Shown: positions 11,399 through 21,172, counted from the first letter of the stretch. The stretch: DNA of 31,937 bases from Thamnocephalis sphaerospora (GCA_003614735.1 KZ992552.1:1-31937); one strand, 5' to 3'. Made by a program: numbers and translations. Notes: generated by a model from the sequence alone, not told the origin.

Positions 11399-12628
11399 AT
11401 GCTTTTTCGGCACATTGCTACGTCCGGCAGACACAGTAGCCAGTGTCTTTGGTCGCGCAAGCGACAGCTGCTGCTAAACCAAAATACACCCTCATGCCAA
11501 CGGCTGGCGAGTGCTGGCGCACTTTGCCAAAGCTTCCTGCTGGACCAGATACAGTCTAGGTCGCCAGCAGCTTGTCAGCCGCCACAAAAGGAGCCGCTGC
11601 GCTTGGAAGGGATAGCAGCTTTGCCTAGACGCCTGTCATGCAGTGCTACTCCTCTGGCAAGCTGCTGGACAAGTAGGCCATCCTTTGTGTCGACAAATGT
11701 TTGCACTGTGCCTGCTTCACGACTCGGTCGCATATGGCACACAGCACCGCATGTAGCGTCAAGAGGAATCAACGGCTTTGCTTGCGGCAGAGCTTGGTAT
11801 ACTAGCGGTGGGTGGCCGCCAAACCAGCCACCCTCTCGCCTCTCGCCACTGGCACGCATTGGTTTGGCCGTGTCGGCCGGTGTGCTTGGCATTCTGTTGA
11901 TCAAGCCGCTGTTTTTAATTGCAATAGGCGGCGCCATTGGCTATGGTGTTTACCGACTACTTGGTGGTGCTGGTGGCAGGCGCAGTGAGTATAGCAGGTC
12001 AGGCGGCTCTGCAACAGCATCCAAAAGTGCATCCTTGATGGAAGAGCTGCTACAGGACGTGCTTCGCCGCCAATCAGCTGACCCGTCCGGCAAAGTACAT
12101 GCACAGCCTGCATTCACTGGCCACGGACTAGGAGTAGCTTGGAGCACGCTAGCGCAACTGTTTCGCAGCCTCTTGGTACCGCTGAGACAGGCGCACGGGC
12201 TTAGTCAGAAAGCACACCGACTGTCCATTAACTGTGTGCAGCAGGCACTGAAGGATGGTCATTCGACAGAGGCACGACAGCTGGAAGACGTGCTGGGTAT
12301 AGTCGATGTGCGCAGCCTTCGTTTCGGAACGCCGCATAGTGTGTCGGTGGAGCAGCAGAATGCAACATCTACCATACATGTGCGATACTTTATACAGTCT
12401 GCAAATGGCGACAACTTGGCCGAAGTGACCGCAACCGCCCGACAGGAAGGGGCCGCCCGTGCAGTGGGTAATCAGAGCCGCGGCAGCAACGATCTCTATT
12501 TGGAACGACTGTCTGTCTATTCACCACGCAATGGAAGGCGCGTGGAACTGCTTGTCGGTTCAGGCCGTGGTGGAAGTGGTGGCAATGGCGGATCTCGTAT
12601 TATTGATGGTGATTACCGCGTTCTTTGA
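11399..12628 (+). CDS. Unrecognised membrane protein, probably mitochondrial
   Basis: Single-exon 409-residue protein. The first 150 residues are rich in Arg, Ser and Leu and nearly free of acidic residues (MLFRHIATSGRHSSQCLWSR), as in a mitochondrial targeting region. Residues about 151-189 form a long Gly-rich hydrophobic stretch (LAVSAGVLGILLI, then LFLIAIGGAIGYGVYRLLGG), enough for one or two membrane helices. A helical soluble part follows, then a strand-rich C-terminal domain with segments such as TSTIHVRYFIQ, DLYLERLSVYS and RRVELLVG, and a Gly-rich, acidic end (IIDGDYRVL). The layout (presequence, anchor, small beta domain) recalls Tim21- or Coa1-like inner-membrane proteins, but I cannot confirm homology. 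It is convergent with the gene at 12836. Confidence 0.65.
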   Translation: MLFRHIATSGRHSSQCLWSRKRQLLLNQNTPSCQRLASAGALCQSFLLDQIQSRSPAACQPPQKEPLRLEGIAALPRRLSCSATPLASCWTSRPSFVSTNVCTVPASRLGRIWHTAPHVASRGINGFACGRAWYTSGGWPPNQPPSRLSPLARIGLAVSAGVLGILLIKPLFLIAIGGAIGYGVYRLLGGAGGRRSEYSRSGGSATASKSASLMEELLQDVLRRQSADPSGKVHAQPAFTGHGLGVAWSTLAQLFRSLLVPLRQAHGLSQKAHRLSINCVQQALKDGHSTEARQLEDVLGIVDVRSLRFGTPHSVSVEQQNATSTIHVRYFIQSANGDNLAEVTATARQEGAARAVGNQSRGSNDLYLERLSVYSPRNGRRVELLVGSGRGGSGGNGGSRIIDGDYRVL

Positions 12629-12835
12629 TCCGTTCGCAGATGGAAATGATCGTTTGGTCATAGGATAAAACCGCAAAAAAAGCCGCAAGCCAAATAGTAG
12701 CAAACGCGATAATGAAAGGCAGCATGGCGATAGTTTATCTTTATGATGACTTGTGCGGTGCACATCGAAACTGTCCGCGCGTTTACATAGCGGATATGTG
12801 TGCATGTGTGTACCAAACAGATGAGGCACACTCTG

Positions 12836-14263
12836 TTACGCTGCACCAAAGCTAATGACTTTTATGCTGCTTCTATCAACAAGCAGGCGAGCCAGGCATG
12901 TGGCAAGTGGAGCGTACTCTTTCGTGCTTGGTAATAGCACAGGGAAACGCGGCAATTCATCTCCAGTGACAGTGTCAATCAGCACCATTGACCACACTTT
13001 CTGGTTCGTCTCCTTTACCAAGCAGATATCTCCCAGCACCGAGCTGTAGCGGCGTTCAGTCTGTCGCCGGTGCTTACAGCGCGCGGTGCAATATAATATC
13101 CTGATACGTAGTGGCGTTGAAGGCGCTCAGTAACGTGTAGTCGACGTAACTGGCGTTGCTATTGCCGCCTTCATGGAGCAAAGAGAAGCTATAGTGCGGG
13201 GCAAAGTCGGGCGCCGGTACGGCGATACTTGCGGCATGCACCGCTTGTGCCGGCTGATCTACAGCAAAGCGATGGGGGTACCAGTTGAACATGCCAGGAT
13301 TGTTATCCTGTATCGCCACGCCATACGCCGTGGCCGTGTGCTCGTTTGTGCATACAAAGCAGCACTTGCGCAGGACACACGGGGCAACAATGCTAGGACA
13401 TACTACGCCACGCTCTAGATCAACCACCGCCATCTCCGAGAGTGCACCGTTGTCAAGTAGCTCCATCAGCTGCTGAAAGTACCTGTCTGTCCTTACGCTC
13501 CGATGAAGCCCACAAGGAGCAGAGCTCTGTGGCGAGGAGCCTGCGACAAGCTAGGAGGTCTGCGATTAGAAGGATAGGATGCGTCTTCTATTTTATTCCC
13601 GTGGGGATAGGAAGGCGCCGGTTAATGCGGCGCAGTTTTCGTTCCGCGTCCTCTGACCGACCGTCGCAGGCCGTTACACCACGTCCAAAGTACTTTGCCA
13701 GATTATTATGCAAATCAACAGCATCGTGCAACAACGCGAATATAAAAGCGTACATGGACTCGCGGCCCGGAAGGAGTAAATCATCCACTTATCCCTCTTT
13801 TGACGTCGTAACAAGAGCAGCTGGGCTGGTCTTGTTACATATATCAGCCCAGCGCTCTCTTACCTCCGCCACCAGTATGTGTGCGCAGCGGTGTGGCTAT
13901 AAAAGCATAGCCGTCGCGTACCAGCAGAACAAACGACAAACTTTCTTTTGCACATTCTTCCTTTCGTGTCGCACTTTCGTGCTCCATCTGACGCAGCGCA
14001 TCTATCTCAGCGGACTGTCTGTAGCGTTCAGCCCACGCCTGTCTCAGCAGTTCCCTTGTAACAACGCATATCCATAAGCACTGACGATATGGTTAGACAA
14101 TAATGCGTACGCTCATCCTCCGAATTTCCCCGTTGTGATCTATAGTTCAGGTGACGACCACGCGACATGGGCGGCACCTTCCCAAGGTCATGAATGCTTG
14201 TTTTGCAATACGAGAGGCCCATGCGTAGTTGGCATGACTAGTGTTTGCTAAGGCGGCTAGGGC
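12836..14263 (-). CDS. Unrecognised multi-exon gene, 5' end cut at an LTR
   Basis: Exons supported by open frames: a C-terminal exon ending at the stop at 12836 (VLIDTVTGDELPRF, STKEYAPLATCLARLL), joined through a short intron with GTAAGC donor to the exon at about 13074-13540 (MELLDNGALSEMAVVDLERG, PHYSFSLLHEGG). Further upstream lie segments at about 13690-13790 (FALLHDAVDLHNNLAKYFG) and about 13870-14090 (AWAERYRQSAEIDALRQMEH, SFVLLVRDGYAFIATPL). A last open segment at about 14175-14263 (ANYAWASRIAKQAFMTLG) runs right up to the candidate LTR border, where the frame meets a TAA inside the LTR. No start codon with a good context was found. One intron (about 13540-13680) lacks a clear donor. 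It may be a real gene truncated by the element or a decaying gene. Family unknown. Confidence 0.4.
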
Positions 14264-15013
14264 TGTTACATGAACTGCATGTATTGCCTGCAAGTATAGT
14301 CTCGTTGCTACGCCTGTGATAGGTCGTAACGTGAGTGAAGGGTCCAGGACGTATTAACGGAGGAGAACGAGCGCGCCAGGCACTGTTGTGTGAGAAAGAG
14401 AAGCGCCTAACGCGTAGAGTAATAGACGGCGGTGTGGTCGAAACACGCTTGAGCCGTAGACGATGTGCCGAGCACGTAGAGTAGTAGATAGCCGGTTCGG
14501 TTGGTTACAACGGTTATGATGATTGGAGTGGATAAGACGATTGAGGAGAGTATGATGATTTATTCCTGTCTGGGACGTGGCGGGCCCACGTTTATATACG
14601 TGCGCGTGCGCTGGTCCGGGCGTGGTATACGTAAGCGGCGTGCCCTCATAGTGGGCTCTTGTTACTCCAGAGCCTTGGCTTATTAACCTCGACCGCGGCC
14701 TTGTCAGCTCGTGTCGCTCGACGACTCGGGAACTGGTGCATCTGGTGTGGAGCGTAGCTCGAGCGGTATGCGGTGACATGTCGCTTGCATCAGGTAGCAA
14801 CGGTTCCCTCAGCCGCCTCTCGGAATTAGTGGTGTAACACTGTGACCTCTTGGCGCTACGCAAATTCATGGGTGTAATAACACGACCGTAGATTTCCTTG
14901 TCTGCTGTGTTGGATTGCTGGTGCAACATCGTTACGTGTCCCGCCGCGCTAGCATTATCTTCGTTAATGCGCGCATAGCCCTCCCTCTCGCTATGTCCTC
15001 GTAAGGTGTAACA
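14264..15013 (+). repeat. Candidate 5' LTR (750 bp)
   Basis: Begins TGTTACA and ends TGTAACA, a perfect 7-bp terminal inverted repeat with the TG...CA ends of LTRs. It contains a TTTATATA element near 14590 that could be the LTR promoter. No tRNA primer-binding site (TGG start) directly follows the 3' end, which weakens the call or means a different priming mode. The left border is supported independently: a host-gene frame is open up to 14263 and closed by a stop immediately inside. Only one copy is visible, so it cannot be proven by LTR-LTR comparison. Confidence 0.5.
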
Positions 15014-15227
15014 ATATCCTTGAACAGGTGCAGCATATTTGACAAGCATAACAGAATACGCAAAAGCCCGCTACCCGACATTCGTTTTTCAACATTCTTT
15101 TCGCCCACCACGCTTATGCTTCAATACTCATCTCACCTACCACACGTACTCTCACAGTAAACTGCAATCTTTTTGGTTCCTGCCACCTTCCACCGACCTA
15201 GGCATAAGCTAGCAGCTCAACCTAAAC

Positions 15228-16124
15228 ATGACCCACCAGGAACGTCAGGAGATGGAGCTGCTGAAGGAGGAGATTAGAACACTGCGCGAAACGCTGAGTA
15301 AAGTGCAAGGCATCAACCTGGAAGCGGCAGCATCAGCACCGCACAATACCGACCGGCAGTCTGAAGACAGCACACCAGCATTCACCAAAACCATTGAACG
15401 GTTCGCAGCCGAGCCACACCAAGATCCCATCAATTGGCTGAGGCGATTGGAATCGCGCGCTCGTCTCCATCAATGGACCGACGCACAAAAACTCTTCTGC
15501 GTTGGCTACTACTTTACCGGACCGGCCAGCGTCTGGTGGGTCGAGGTCGAAGATAAGATAGTCAACTGGAAGAGAGGCGACACTGTCATTGACTTTGAGC
15601 CCGACTGCTTCTACGGCGCCTTCTTCTCATACTTTATTCCGACCGGACTGCTCAGCCAGTGGGATGACGAGCTTGGAGAAGCGAAATTGCAACCAGGTGA
15701 GTCGGTCGTGCAATTTTTAAACCGTATCAAAAACCTAGCAGCCCACGTAAGGTACTTGCGAGAGGTTGACGAGAGAGACATCCGTCGCCGGTTCCTTGCT
15801 GGACTTGGCAGGGATATGCAAGTGCAAGTACACCTTAGGACCGGCGTAAACGCCAAGCTCGAGGATTTGTTGAAGGCGGCAAAACATGTAGAGTATGCCT
15901 TCCAGATGGCGGACCACTATAACGCAGCCAGCCCAAAGGTAACTCAGTCACAGAGTAGCCTGCCGTTTGGCGCGAGCCCTGTGTCGACCTATGTCTACCA
16001 GCCCACGTATCAGCAAGTGCTGTTTCCCCCATCGCAAAATCAACCATCTCAGCTCCGCCGGCCACCACGCCCGCGACAGCCATCATCACAGGCGTCACTT
16101 TTTTTCGGGTCGAACACGCAATGA
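15228..16124 (+). CDS. gag: Retrotransposon Gag (capsid) protein
   Basis: An intact 298-residue frame. Residues about 5-30 form a short coiled coil. Residues about 60-235 match the retrotransposon gag domain: DPINWLRRLESRARL, then KLFCVGYYFTGPASVWW, then GESVVQFLNRIKNLA and RRRFLAGLGRDMQVQV. The last 60 residues are rich in Gln, Pro and Ser. The CCHC zinc knuckle usual near the C-terminus of such Gags is absent, and the frame ends at 16124 beside non-element sequence, so the knuckle and pol were probably lost together when the element was truncated. An alternative is a domesticated capsid gene. Capsid assembly around RNA is the family role; function here is doubtful. Confidence 0.85.
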   Translation: MTHQERQEMELLKEEIRTLRETLSKVQGINLEAAASAPHNTDRQSEDSTPAFTKTIERFAAEPHQDPINWLRRLESRARLHQWTDAQKLFCVGYYFTGPASVWWVEVEDKIVNWKRGDTVIDFEPDCFYGAFFSYFIPTGLLSQWDDELGEAKLQPGESVVQFLNRIKNLAAHVRYLREVDERDIRRRFLAGLGRDMQVQVHLRTGVNAKLEDLLKAAKHVEYAFQMADHYNAASPKVTQSQSSLPFGASPVSTYVYQPTYQQVLFPPSQNQPSQLRRPPRPRQPSSQASLFFGSNTQ

Positions 16125-16151
16125 TCTCAAGCTACTCTGCGGCCGACGCAT

Positions 16152-16809
16152 TCAACCGCCCGCCTCATCCGGCGTAGCACCATCAATGCGGCTAAACGTT
16201 ATCTCCAGCACCTTCCAATAGAGTCGCATTTGAGATCCATTGGCTGCACAGAGTGTGACGCGGCCATCACGTGCCGTAATAATAAGGTTTCCTCGTAGCC
16301 CTGGCTAATAGTCGCATCCTTCTTCTCATTTCTTTAGCTCAGATAAAATGTATGGTCGATGGCATGATCATCAAAGCTGAATGTATCAAGCGTTGATAGA
16401 TGTTGTGGCGGAAACTGACCATGAGTGTCCAGCAGTGGCCAGCATGCGGCAGCATCAGCATCGCTTGCACTGTGTTGCTTTTAGCAGCATAGGATCCAGC
16501 GTCCATGGCTGTCTGCAGTTCCACCTGGCTGTCTGCAATTCCACCTGGCTGCCCTAGCCCGCATACTGGACCGCCTGGTCACAATTCTGGAATAGCGTGC
16601 ACGCCCATGACACCGCTTATCCTTGCCAATTGGCACTTGAATTCGCGTTACGTGGGCATAGCAAGACTTCCTGTCGCAAACGACATGCTGCTTGCTCGAT
16701 CAGGAACATTGCTTGCTTTGCCCAGACTAGTTTCTGGCGTAATCAGTGGTAAGCGCTGCAACAGTGGTCCATGTGGAAAGCAGCCAAATGCGGACCACCT
16801 GTCGTTTCC
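16152..16809 (-). pseudogene. Minus-strand coding remnants right of the retroelement
   Basis: Three stretches read like protein on the minus strand but do not join cleanly. About 16650-16809 reads SAFGCFPHGPLLQRLPLITP. About 16325-16470 reads STLDTFSFDDHAIDHTFYLS and ends without a GT donor. About 16152-16300 reads GNLIITARDGRVTLCAANG, then MRLYWKVLEITFSRIDG, and ends in TGA. The last resembles a propeller blade. In-frame stops and a missing splice donor suggest decay. Being on the same strand as, and upstream of, the gene fragment at 12836-14263, this could be the other half of one gene split by the element. I cannot name the family. Confidence 0.3.
16507..16546. repeat. 20-bp tandem duplication
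   Basis: Two adjacent 20-base copies differing at one position (GGCTGTCTGCAGTTCCACCT and GGCTGTCTGCAATTCCACCT), followed by a partial third start (GGCT). It lies within the degraded minus-strand coding stretch and fits recent slippage. Confidence 0.9.
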
Positions 16810-17026
16810 AAGTCACCTGCGCCCATAGCCCCTCATCCCATCGCACACCTTTTTCGGCTTGCATTTATTTTTGCTACAAACATGTGTTTCTCCTTGTCCA
16901 TTCTTGTGCGCTTCAACGCTAACCCAGGCGGCTGCCATCAAACAGGGCCGCTGGATTCGCGCAAACTTTGTGCCGACATTTTAAAGCCGTGTGCAAATGA
17001 AACGGCGAGCACTCCGCTGCCGCCAC

Positions 17027-17033
17027 TATATAA
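17027..17033 (+). promoter_or_regulatory. TATA box of deacetylase B
   Basis: TATATAA, 106 bases upstream of the ATG at 17133, a spacing close to that of the TATA element of deacetylase A. Confidence 0.6.
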
Positions 17034-17132
17034 TCCCCTGTTTGTATGCCGCCATGGATGCATCCACGTAGAAGCCTTCTCCTTTCTTTCGACGCTTACA
17101 ACACCTTTACTAACGATTAAGTAACAGACACC

Positions 17133-18028
17133 ATGATTCGCAATTTTCTCACGTCCCTTGTATTGCTGGTAATCCCAGTGTCGGTAGTTATCAATGCACT
17201 GCCCGCATCAGCAGCGCTGCATCAGCACCGGCGGCGCAGCGGTCCTGCTCCAGGCGCCGTTGTGTACACGTGCGCAACGCCCAAGACATTTGCGCTGACA
17301 TTCGACGACGGTCCTGGCCCGGTAAGTAGAATGCGGTGATGCGCCTGATCGCGGCATGAGCGCGCTTACTTATGCGCATGTACTAGTACGAGGACGAGCT
17401 GCTGAATCAGCTGGATAGGCTGGGCGTCAAAGCAACCTTTTTCGTCAACGGCGATAATGCCGGCAGTCTTGACGATCCTGCGCTCGCTGCACGCGTCCAG
17501 CGAGCGTACAAGACAGGCCATCAGATCGCGTCGCACACCTACTCGCACGCGGATCTCACCAAGATTGGCCCCAGCCAAGTTCGCAGCGAGATGACTCAAC
17601 TCGAGGGCCAGCTGAAGCGCATCATTGGCGTCCGGCCGACCTACATGCGCCCGCCCTACGGATCGACCAACGGGCAGGTGCTTGGTATTATGCGCGAGCT
17701 CGGCTATCGTGTCGTCAACTGGGACATTGACACAAACGACTGGTAAGAAAACGCCGTGCGCAGAACGTCTCCTGCCTGTTCGAGTGCTAACCCATTGATG
17801 GCATGCAGGCGCCATCCCAACGATGCAGAGGCGTCTCTGAACACGGTTCGGGGTGCACTTCGCGGCAGATCGCGTGGCGAGCCTGGTATCATTCTCTCGC
17901 ACAGCACCATGCCCTCGACGGCCCATAACTTTGTTACCAATGCTGTGCAGGCTATTCGCGCAAAAGGCTATCGTCTGGTGCGCATTGACGAGTGCTTGGG
18001 TGATCCGAACGGCGCATACCGCCAATAA
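17133..18028 (+). CDS. Secreted polysaccharide (chitin) deacetylase B
   Basis: Second carbohydrate esterase family 4 enzyme. Three exons (17133-17321, 17387-17742, 17809-18028) with introns 17322-17386 and 17743-17808 give 254 residues. The signal peptide (about residues 1-28, ending ALPASAA) is followed by QHRRRSGPAP, the same tribasic propeptide-like step as in copy A. NodB motifs: TFDDGP, SHTYSH, RPPYG, DIDTNDW, and ILSHS carrying the catalytic His. Exons 2 and 3 are exactly as long as those of copy A (356 and 220 bases), and both introns fall at the same codon positions (after the GPG step and inside the Trp codon of NDW). The two differ most in the signal peptide and in the last exon. 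Expected role: deacetylating chitin or a related glycan at the cell wall. Confidence 0.93.
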
Positions 18029-18848
18029 GCTGTCGTGAACGACATAATCGCTTGTTTTATAAAAGTAGCCTGGTATGCCTGGCGCAAATAATCAGGTGCG
18101 ATGATGACATGCCAAAGTGTGTGTGTGTGTGTGCATAGAGGTGGATGGTCAGCCCGCCGTACACGGAAGCATCAACGATCAACGCATCATATTGAAACAA
18201 CTTGAGCTACGAGCTAGGATGAGATTGTTACTTTTTATTCCTTTTGCCGCGAGCGCAGCCGTCCATGCCATGGTTTGACGGCTGCGGCAGGGGTTGTGGG
18301 ATCGCTCGGTGGCGGTTCTGCGGGTTTGGGCGACTGGGCGGGAGGTATGTGGTGGTTAGTCGTAACAATATCCAGGGCACAGCTGTGGCAACGACAGTTT
18401 CATTGCAAATGCACACTACATGCTACATTGACTAGATCTGGCTGGTGTATTGCACATTCGATAATTAGACGCGCAAGGCGATACGCACACGATGACATGC
18501 GCATCAGCATCAAATAACAAATAATAACCATTAATATCATATAGTGACAGATTGATAGGCGACACAGCAGCGCTGGACAGCGCGGCAGCGTGCATGTAGT
18601 CTGGAAGGCTGTAAATACTCTGGCAATAGGCAAGCTATCAGCAAGTGTAATGTGCTGGCAGCGTAAGTATGACGGCTAGTCCCAAGCCGCTGGCCCGGTA
18701 CAAGCCGCTAAACGGACAGATGAGGCGCCAAGAGTGCAAAAAGAATGGTACACGTGTGGAATAGGCAATGGTGCGAGCAGTCTGTACGTGGCCTGCCAAG
18801 CTGACAGAGTGCAGCTGATCAACTCAGGATTGACCAAGTGCATGCACA
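18029..18848. other. Intergenic between two convergent genes
   Basis: Holds the 3' ends of deacetylase B (plus) and the ArfGAP (minus). A (GT)n microsatellite lies at 18117-18133. I see no supported gene. Confidence 0.6.
18117..18133. repeat. (GT)n microsatellite
   Basis: GT dinucleotide run about 90 bases after the stop of deacetylase B. Confidence 0.9.
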
Positions 18849-21172
18849 CTACCACTGCTGGCCGAGGAATGATGATGTTTGGCTGCGCGCAAAGTTTGGC
18901 TGGCTAGCAACACCAGGTCCAGATGCCATCATCACGCTGCTACGTTGATCCTGCAACGCACCACGTACATCATCTGCAAAGTACATGTACACAGTATATG
19001 ATAAGCAATCATGGCTACACAGCTACGGCAGCACAGTCAACGCTTACCAAAAAGAAACGGGTTATTGCTGCATGCAATGGGTGCTGGCGATGCACTGTTA
19101 CCGTAGAGCGCCAGAGACTGCTGTGGCTTTTGTTGATAGGGTGTAGTTTGCACTTGCAGCGCATACGATTGCTGCTGCTGCTGCGGTTGCTGCGGTGCAT
19201 ATCCAAATGACTGAGCAAATGGGTTGTTGGCCATGCTGCCGTCTGGCTGCGACAGCGGACCATGCCAGGAAGCACCCGCCTGAGTTTGTGCCTGTATTGG
19301 CAACATAGACTGTCCGTGAGCATTGGCGGAGCGCAGCGGATAGACACCAGGCTGCGCAGCATATGCCTGCTGCTGGCCGGCCGATGCCAATCCGAGTGGC
19401 GACGGCGCATAGCTGCCACCCTGGCCATTATAGAGTGCCAGCGCCCCGTTGTCCAGCGAGTTCACCGAGATTTGTGGCACATTTGGCATGGACATGGATC
19501 GCTGTGGCTGCATACGTGCTATCCGTGCTGCGGCCGGATGCATCGAGGCTGCGCCATATGCGCGTGGCGAATTCAACTCTTGAAGGCCGCCAAAATCACC
19601 GCTTGCTTTTCTAGACTGGACAGGTGAGTCGCTTACCGAGATGAGCGTCCCCTCACGAATCGCCGCACCGGGCGACGTGGGCGTGTGGCTGCGCGGCGAC
19701 TCGGTCAAATCCGTAGACCCGCTGCGTTTAGCAAAGGGGTTGATGCGGTGATGCTGCGAGGAAGACGCCAGTGGATCCGAGTCGTAGCGACGCGGACCAG
19801 ACACGCGCTCGCGCATCATTTCAAAAAACTCGTCAATGGGCTCATCACCAGCAGCATCACAGTAGTTGCGACGCTGCGCTTCCTCACGGTAGAATGCACG
19901 CCGTGATGGATGATCGCCATCCGCAGGCGACGCTGTTGCGTCGTCAGGCGTAGGATTGGTGTCACGCAAATAGTGGCGCGTAAGAGCCGTACTCCGTCCG
20001 CCACTTGTAGAATTGGCCGAGCTGGTAGTGGCCGACGAGCTATCGTCATCATACGGCGACACAGGTTCGTATCCAATCGCTCGCCTCTGGTCGGTCTCGC
20101 GCGGCCCTGTCTGATAGCGGTCGTAGACGGTAACGGCGCGCGGGCTGACCACATTCAGCATACCGGTGCCGCGCCGGGGCTCAGACGATGATGTGCCCGT
20201 GTTACTGCGCGTACGCCGTGCTGCGGTTTCGTCATCGTTTGCAGAGTCGCTGAGAGAGCTGCCGCTGCGACCGCTGAGTTGACCGATCGACAGGTCACTC
20301 TGTGTCGAGGCAATTCGGCGTACGGGCATCATATTCGTGCCAACCGGCATACCCAAAGACTTTTCGCTCGAGTTGGTCGAGAGGAAGCGGGCTGTCGGCG
20401 CCGGCTCGTAGAGATGCTGGTGTGCGTCCGACATCCACCGGCGCTCCACGTACTTTTGCCGCATGTACTGCCTCATGCGGATTACATCACTAATCTCAGG
20501 TACCCGGTCCTTTTTCTCGTCCCATTTCGCCATCCAGATCTCTGCTGCTTTCTGCGTGGCGCACAGACGGTGTAAGTGCGCGAAAACAGCATCCAATGCG
20601 CGCACGAAAGCCGTATACCCACACTGTTGCCTCCGTTACGCAATGCGCCCACTTCCTGTGTCGTAAACCGCGACGCAGAAATTGACTTGATACGGTGGCT
20701 GAGCTCCCGACTAGACCGCCCACAATGCATTAGCAGTGCAGTCACACACGCAGGCCCGAATAAGGCCTCTGCCAGCTAACTTACTGTAGGCCGGAGCATG
20801 CCTCGCAGACAAAGGTGTTGTTGAGCATATTGGCGTAAATGGGAGCCTGCACGCAGGTCAGCAATTAGCCTTCTGCGCAGGCCATGGCCGGACAAGCAAG
20901 ATCACCTACACGCTGTGGGCAGTCGAAACACTGCCTGTTCTCTGGCTGCTTGAGCAGCTCGCGGAGAATCCTGCCAACGTACAGACGCGGAGCAGCGTTA
21001 ATGCCGGTCATGTCCGCCTCCGCCGACAATCCGCTGCGCTCCAGTGGCTGTCCGACTCCACCGCACAAGTCATCGGCCGCAGCACCATGCTAATGCGCAT
21101 ATACCGCTCAATGGCACCGCCCTGCCCTGCTTACTTGAGGTGATGCTCATCTTGCTTCCGCGACAGGGCCAT
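18849..21172 (-). CDS. ArfGAP-domain protein with NPF motifs (AGFG-like)
   Basis: Activates GTP hydrolysis on Arf-type GTPases in vesicle traffic. Six exons (21135-21172, 20910-20970, 20785-20846, 20623-20710, 19048-20551, 18849-18973) keep one frame and give 625 residues. The N-terminal ArfGAP domain reads LLKQPENRQCFDCPQR, then NNTFVCEACSGLHRELSHR, giving the C-x2-C-x16-C-x2-C zinc finger and the HR Arg-finger position, then IKSISASRFTTQEV and a closing MRQYMRQKYVERRW. The approximately 470-residue tail is Ser/Gln-rich and disordered, with a QQPQQQQQ run and three NPF motifs (NPFAKR, NPFAQS, NPFLF) that would bind EH domains of endocytic proteins. This layout matches the AGFG/HRB class more than the ARFGAP1 or ADAP classes. 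The first intron (20971-21134) is unusually long for this locus at 164 bases. Confidence 0.9.

Larger units (their letters stand above)
14264..16124 (+). mobile_element. Truncated LTR retrotransposon (5' LTR plus gag)
   Basis: A candidate 5' LTR (14264-15013) is followed by about 215 bases of leader and an intact gag frame. No protease, reverse transcriptase, RNase H or integrase sequence follows: after 16124 the DNA changes to minus-strand coding remnants. No second LTR copy was found in the window, and the 5 bases left of the LTR (AGGGC) are not repeated directly after the gag end. The element is therefore a 5' fragment, most likely of the Ty3/gypsy type judging by the gag. The right border is approximate. 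Confidence 0.6.

Noticed and set aside
14264-15013. Solo LTR
   Set aside because: The flanks (AGGGC on the left, ATATC on the right) are not a target-site duplication, and a gag frame follows, so a truncated element fits better.
14354-15049. 231-codon minus-strand frame
   Set aside because: Lies almost wholly inside the candidate LTR in antisense, has Arg/His/Thr-rich random-looking composition and no recognisable domain.
18364-18380. Possible 3' LTR end matching the TAACAATATCC after the candidate LTR, followed by AGGGC
   Set aside because: Only 11 bases match and nothing upstream resembles the LTR, so it is most likely chance.
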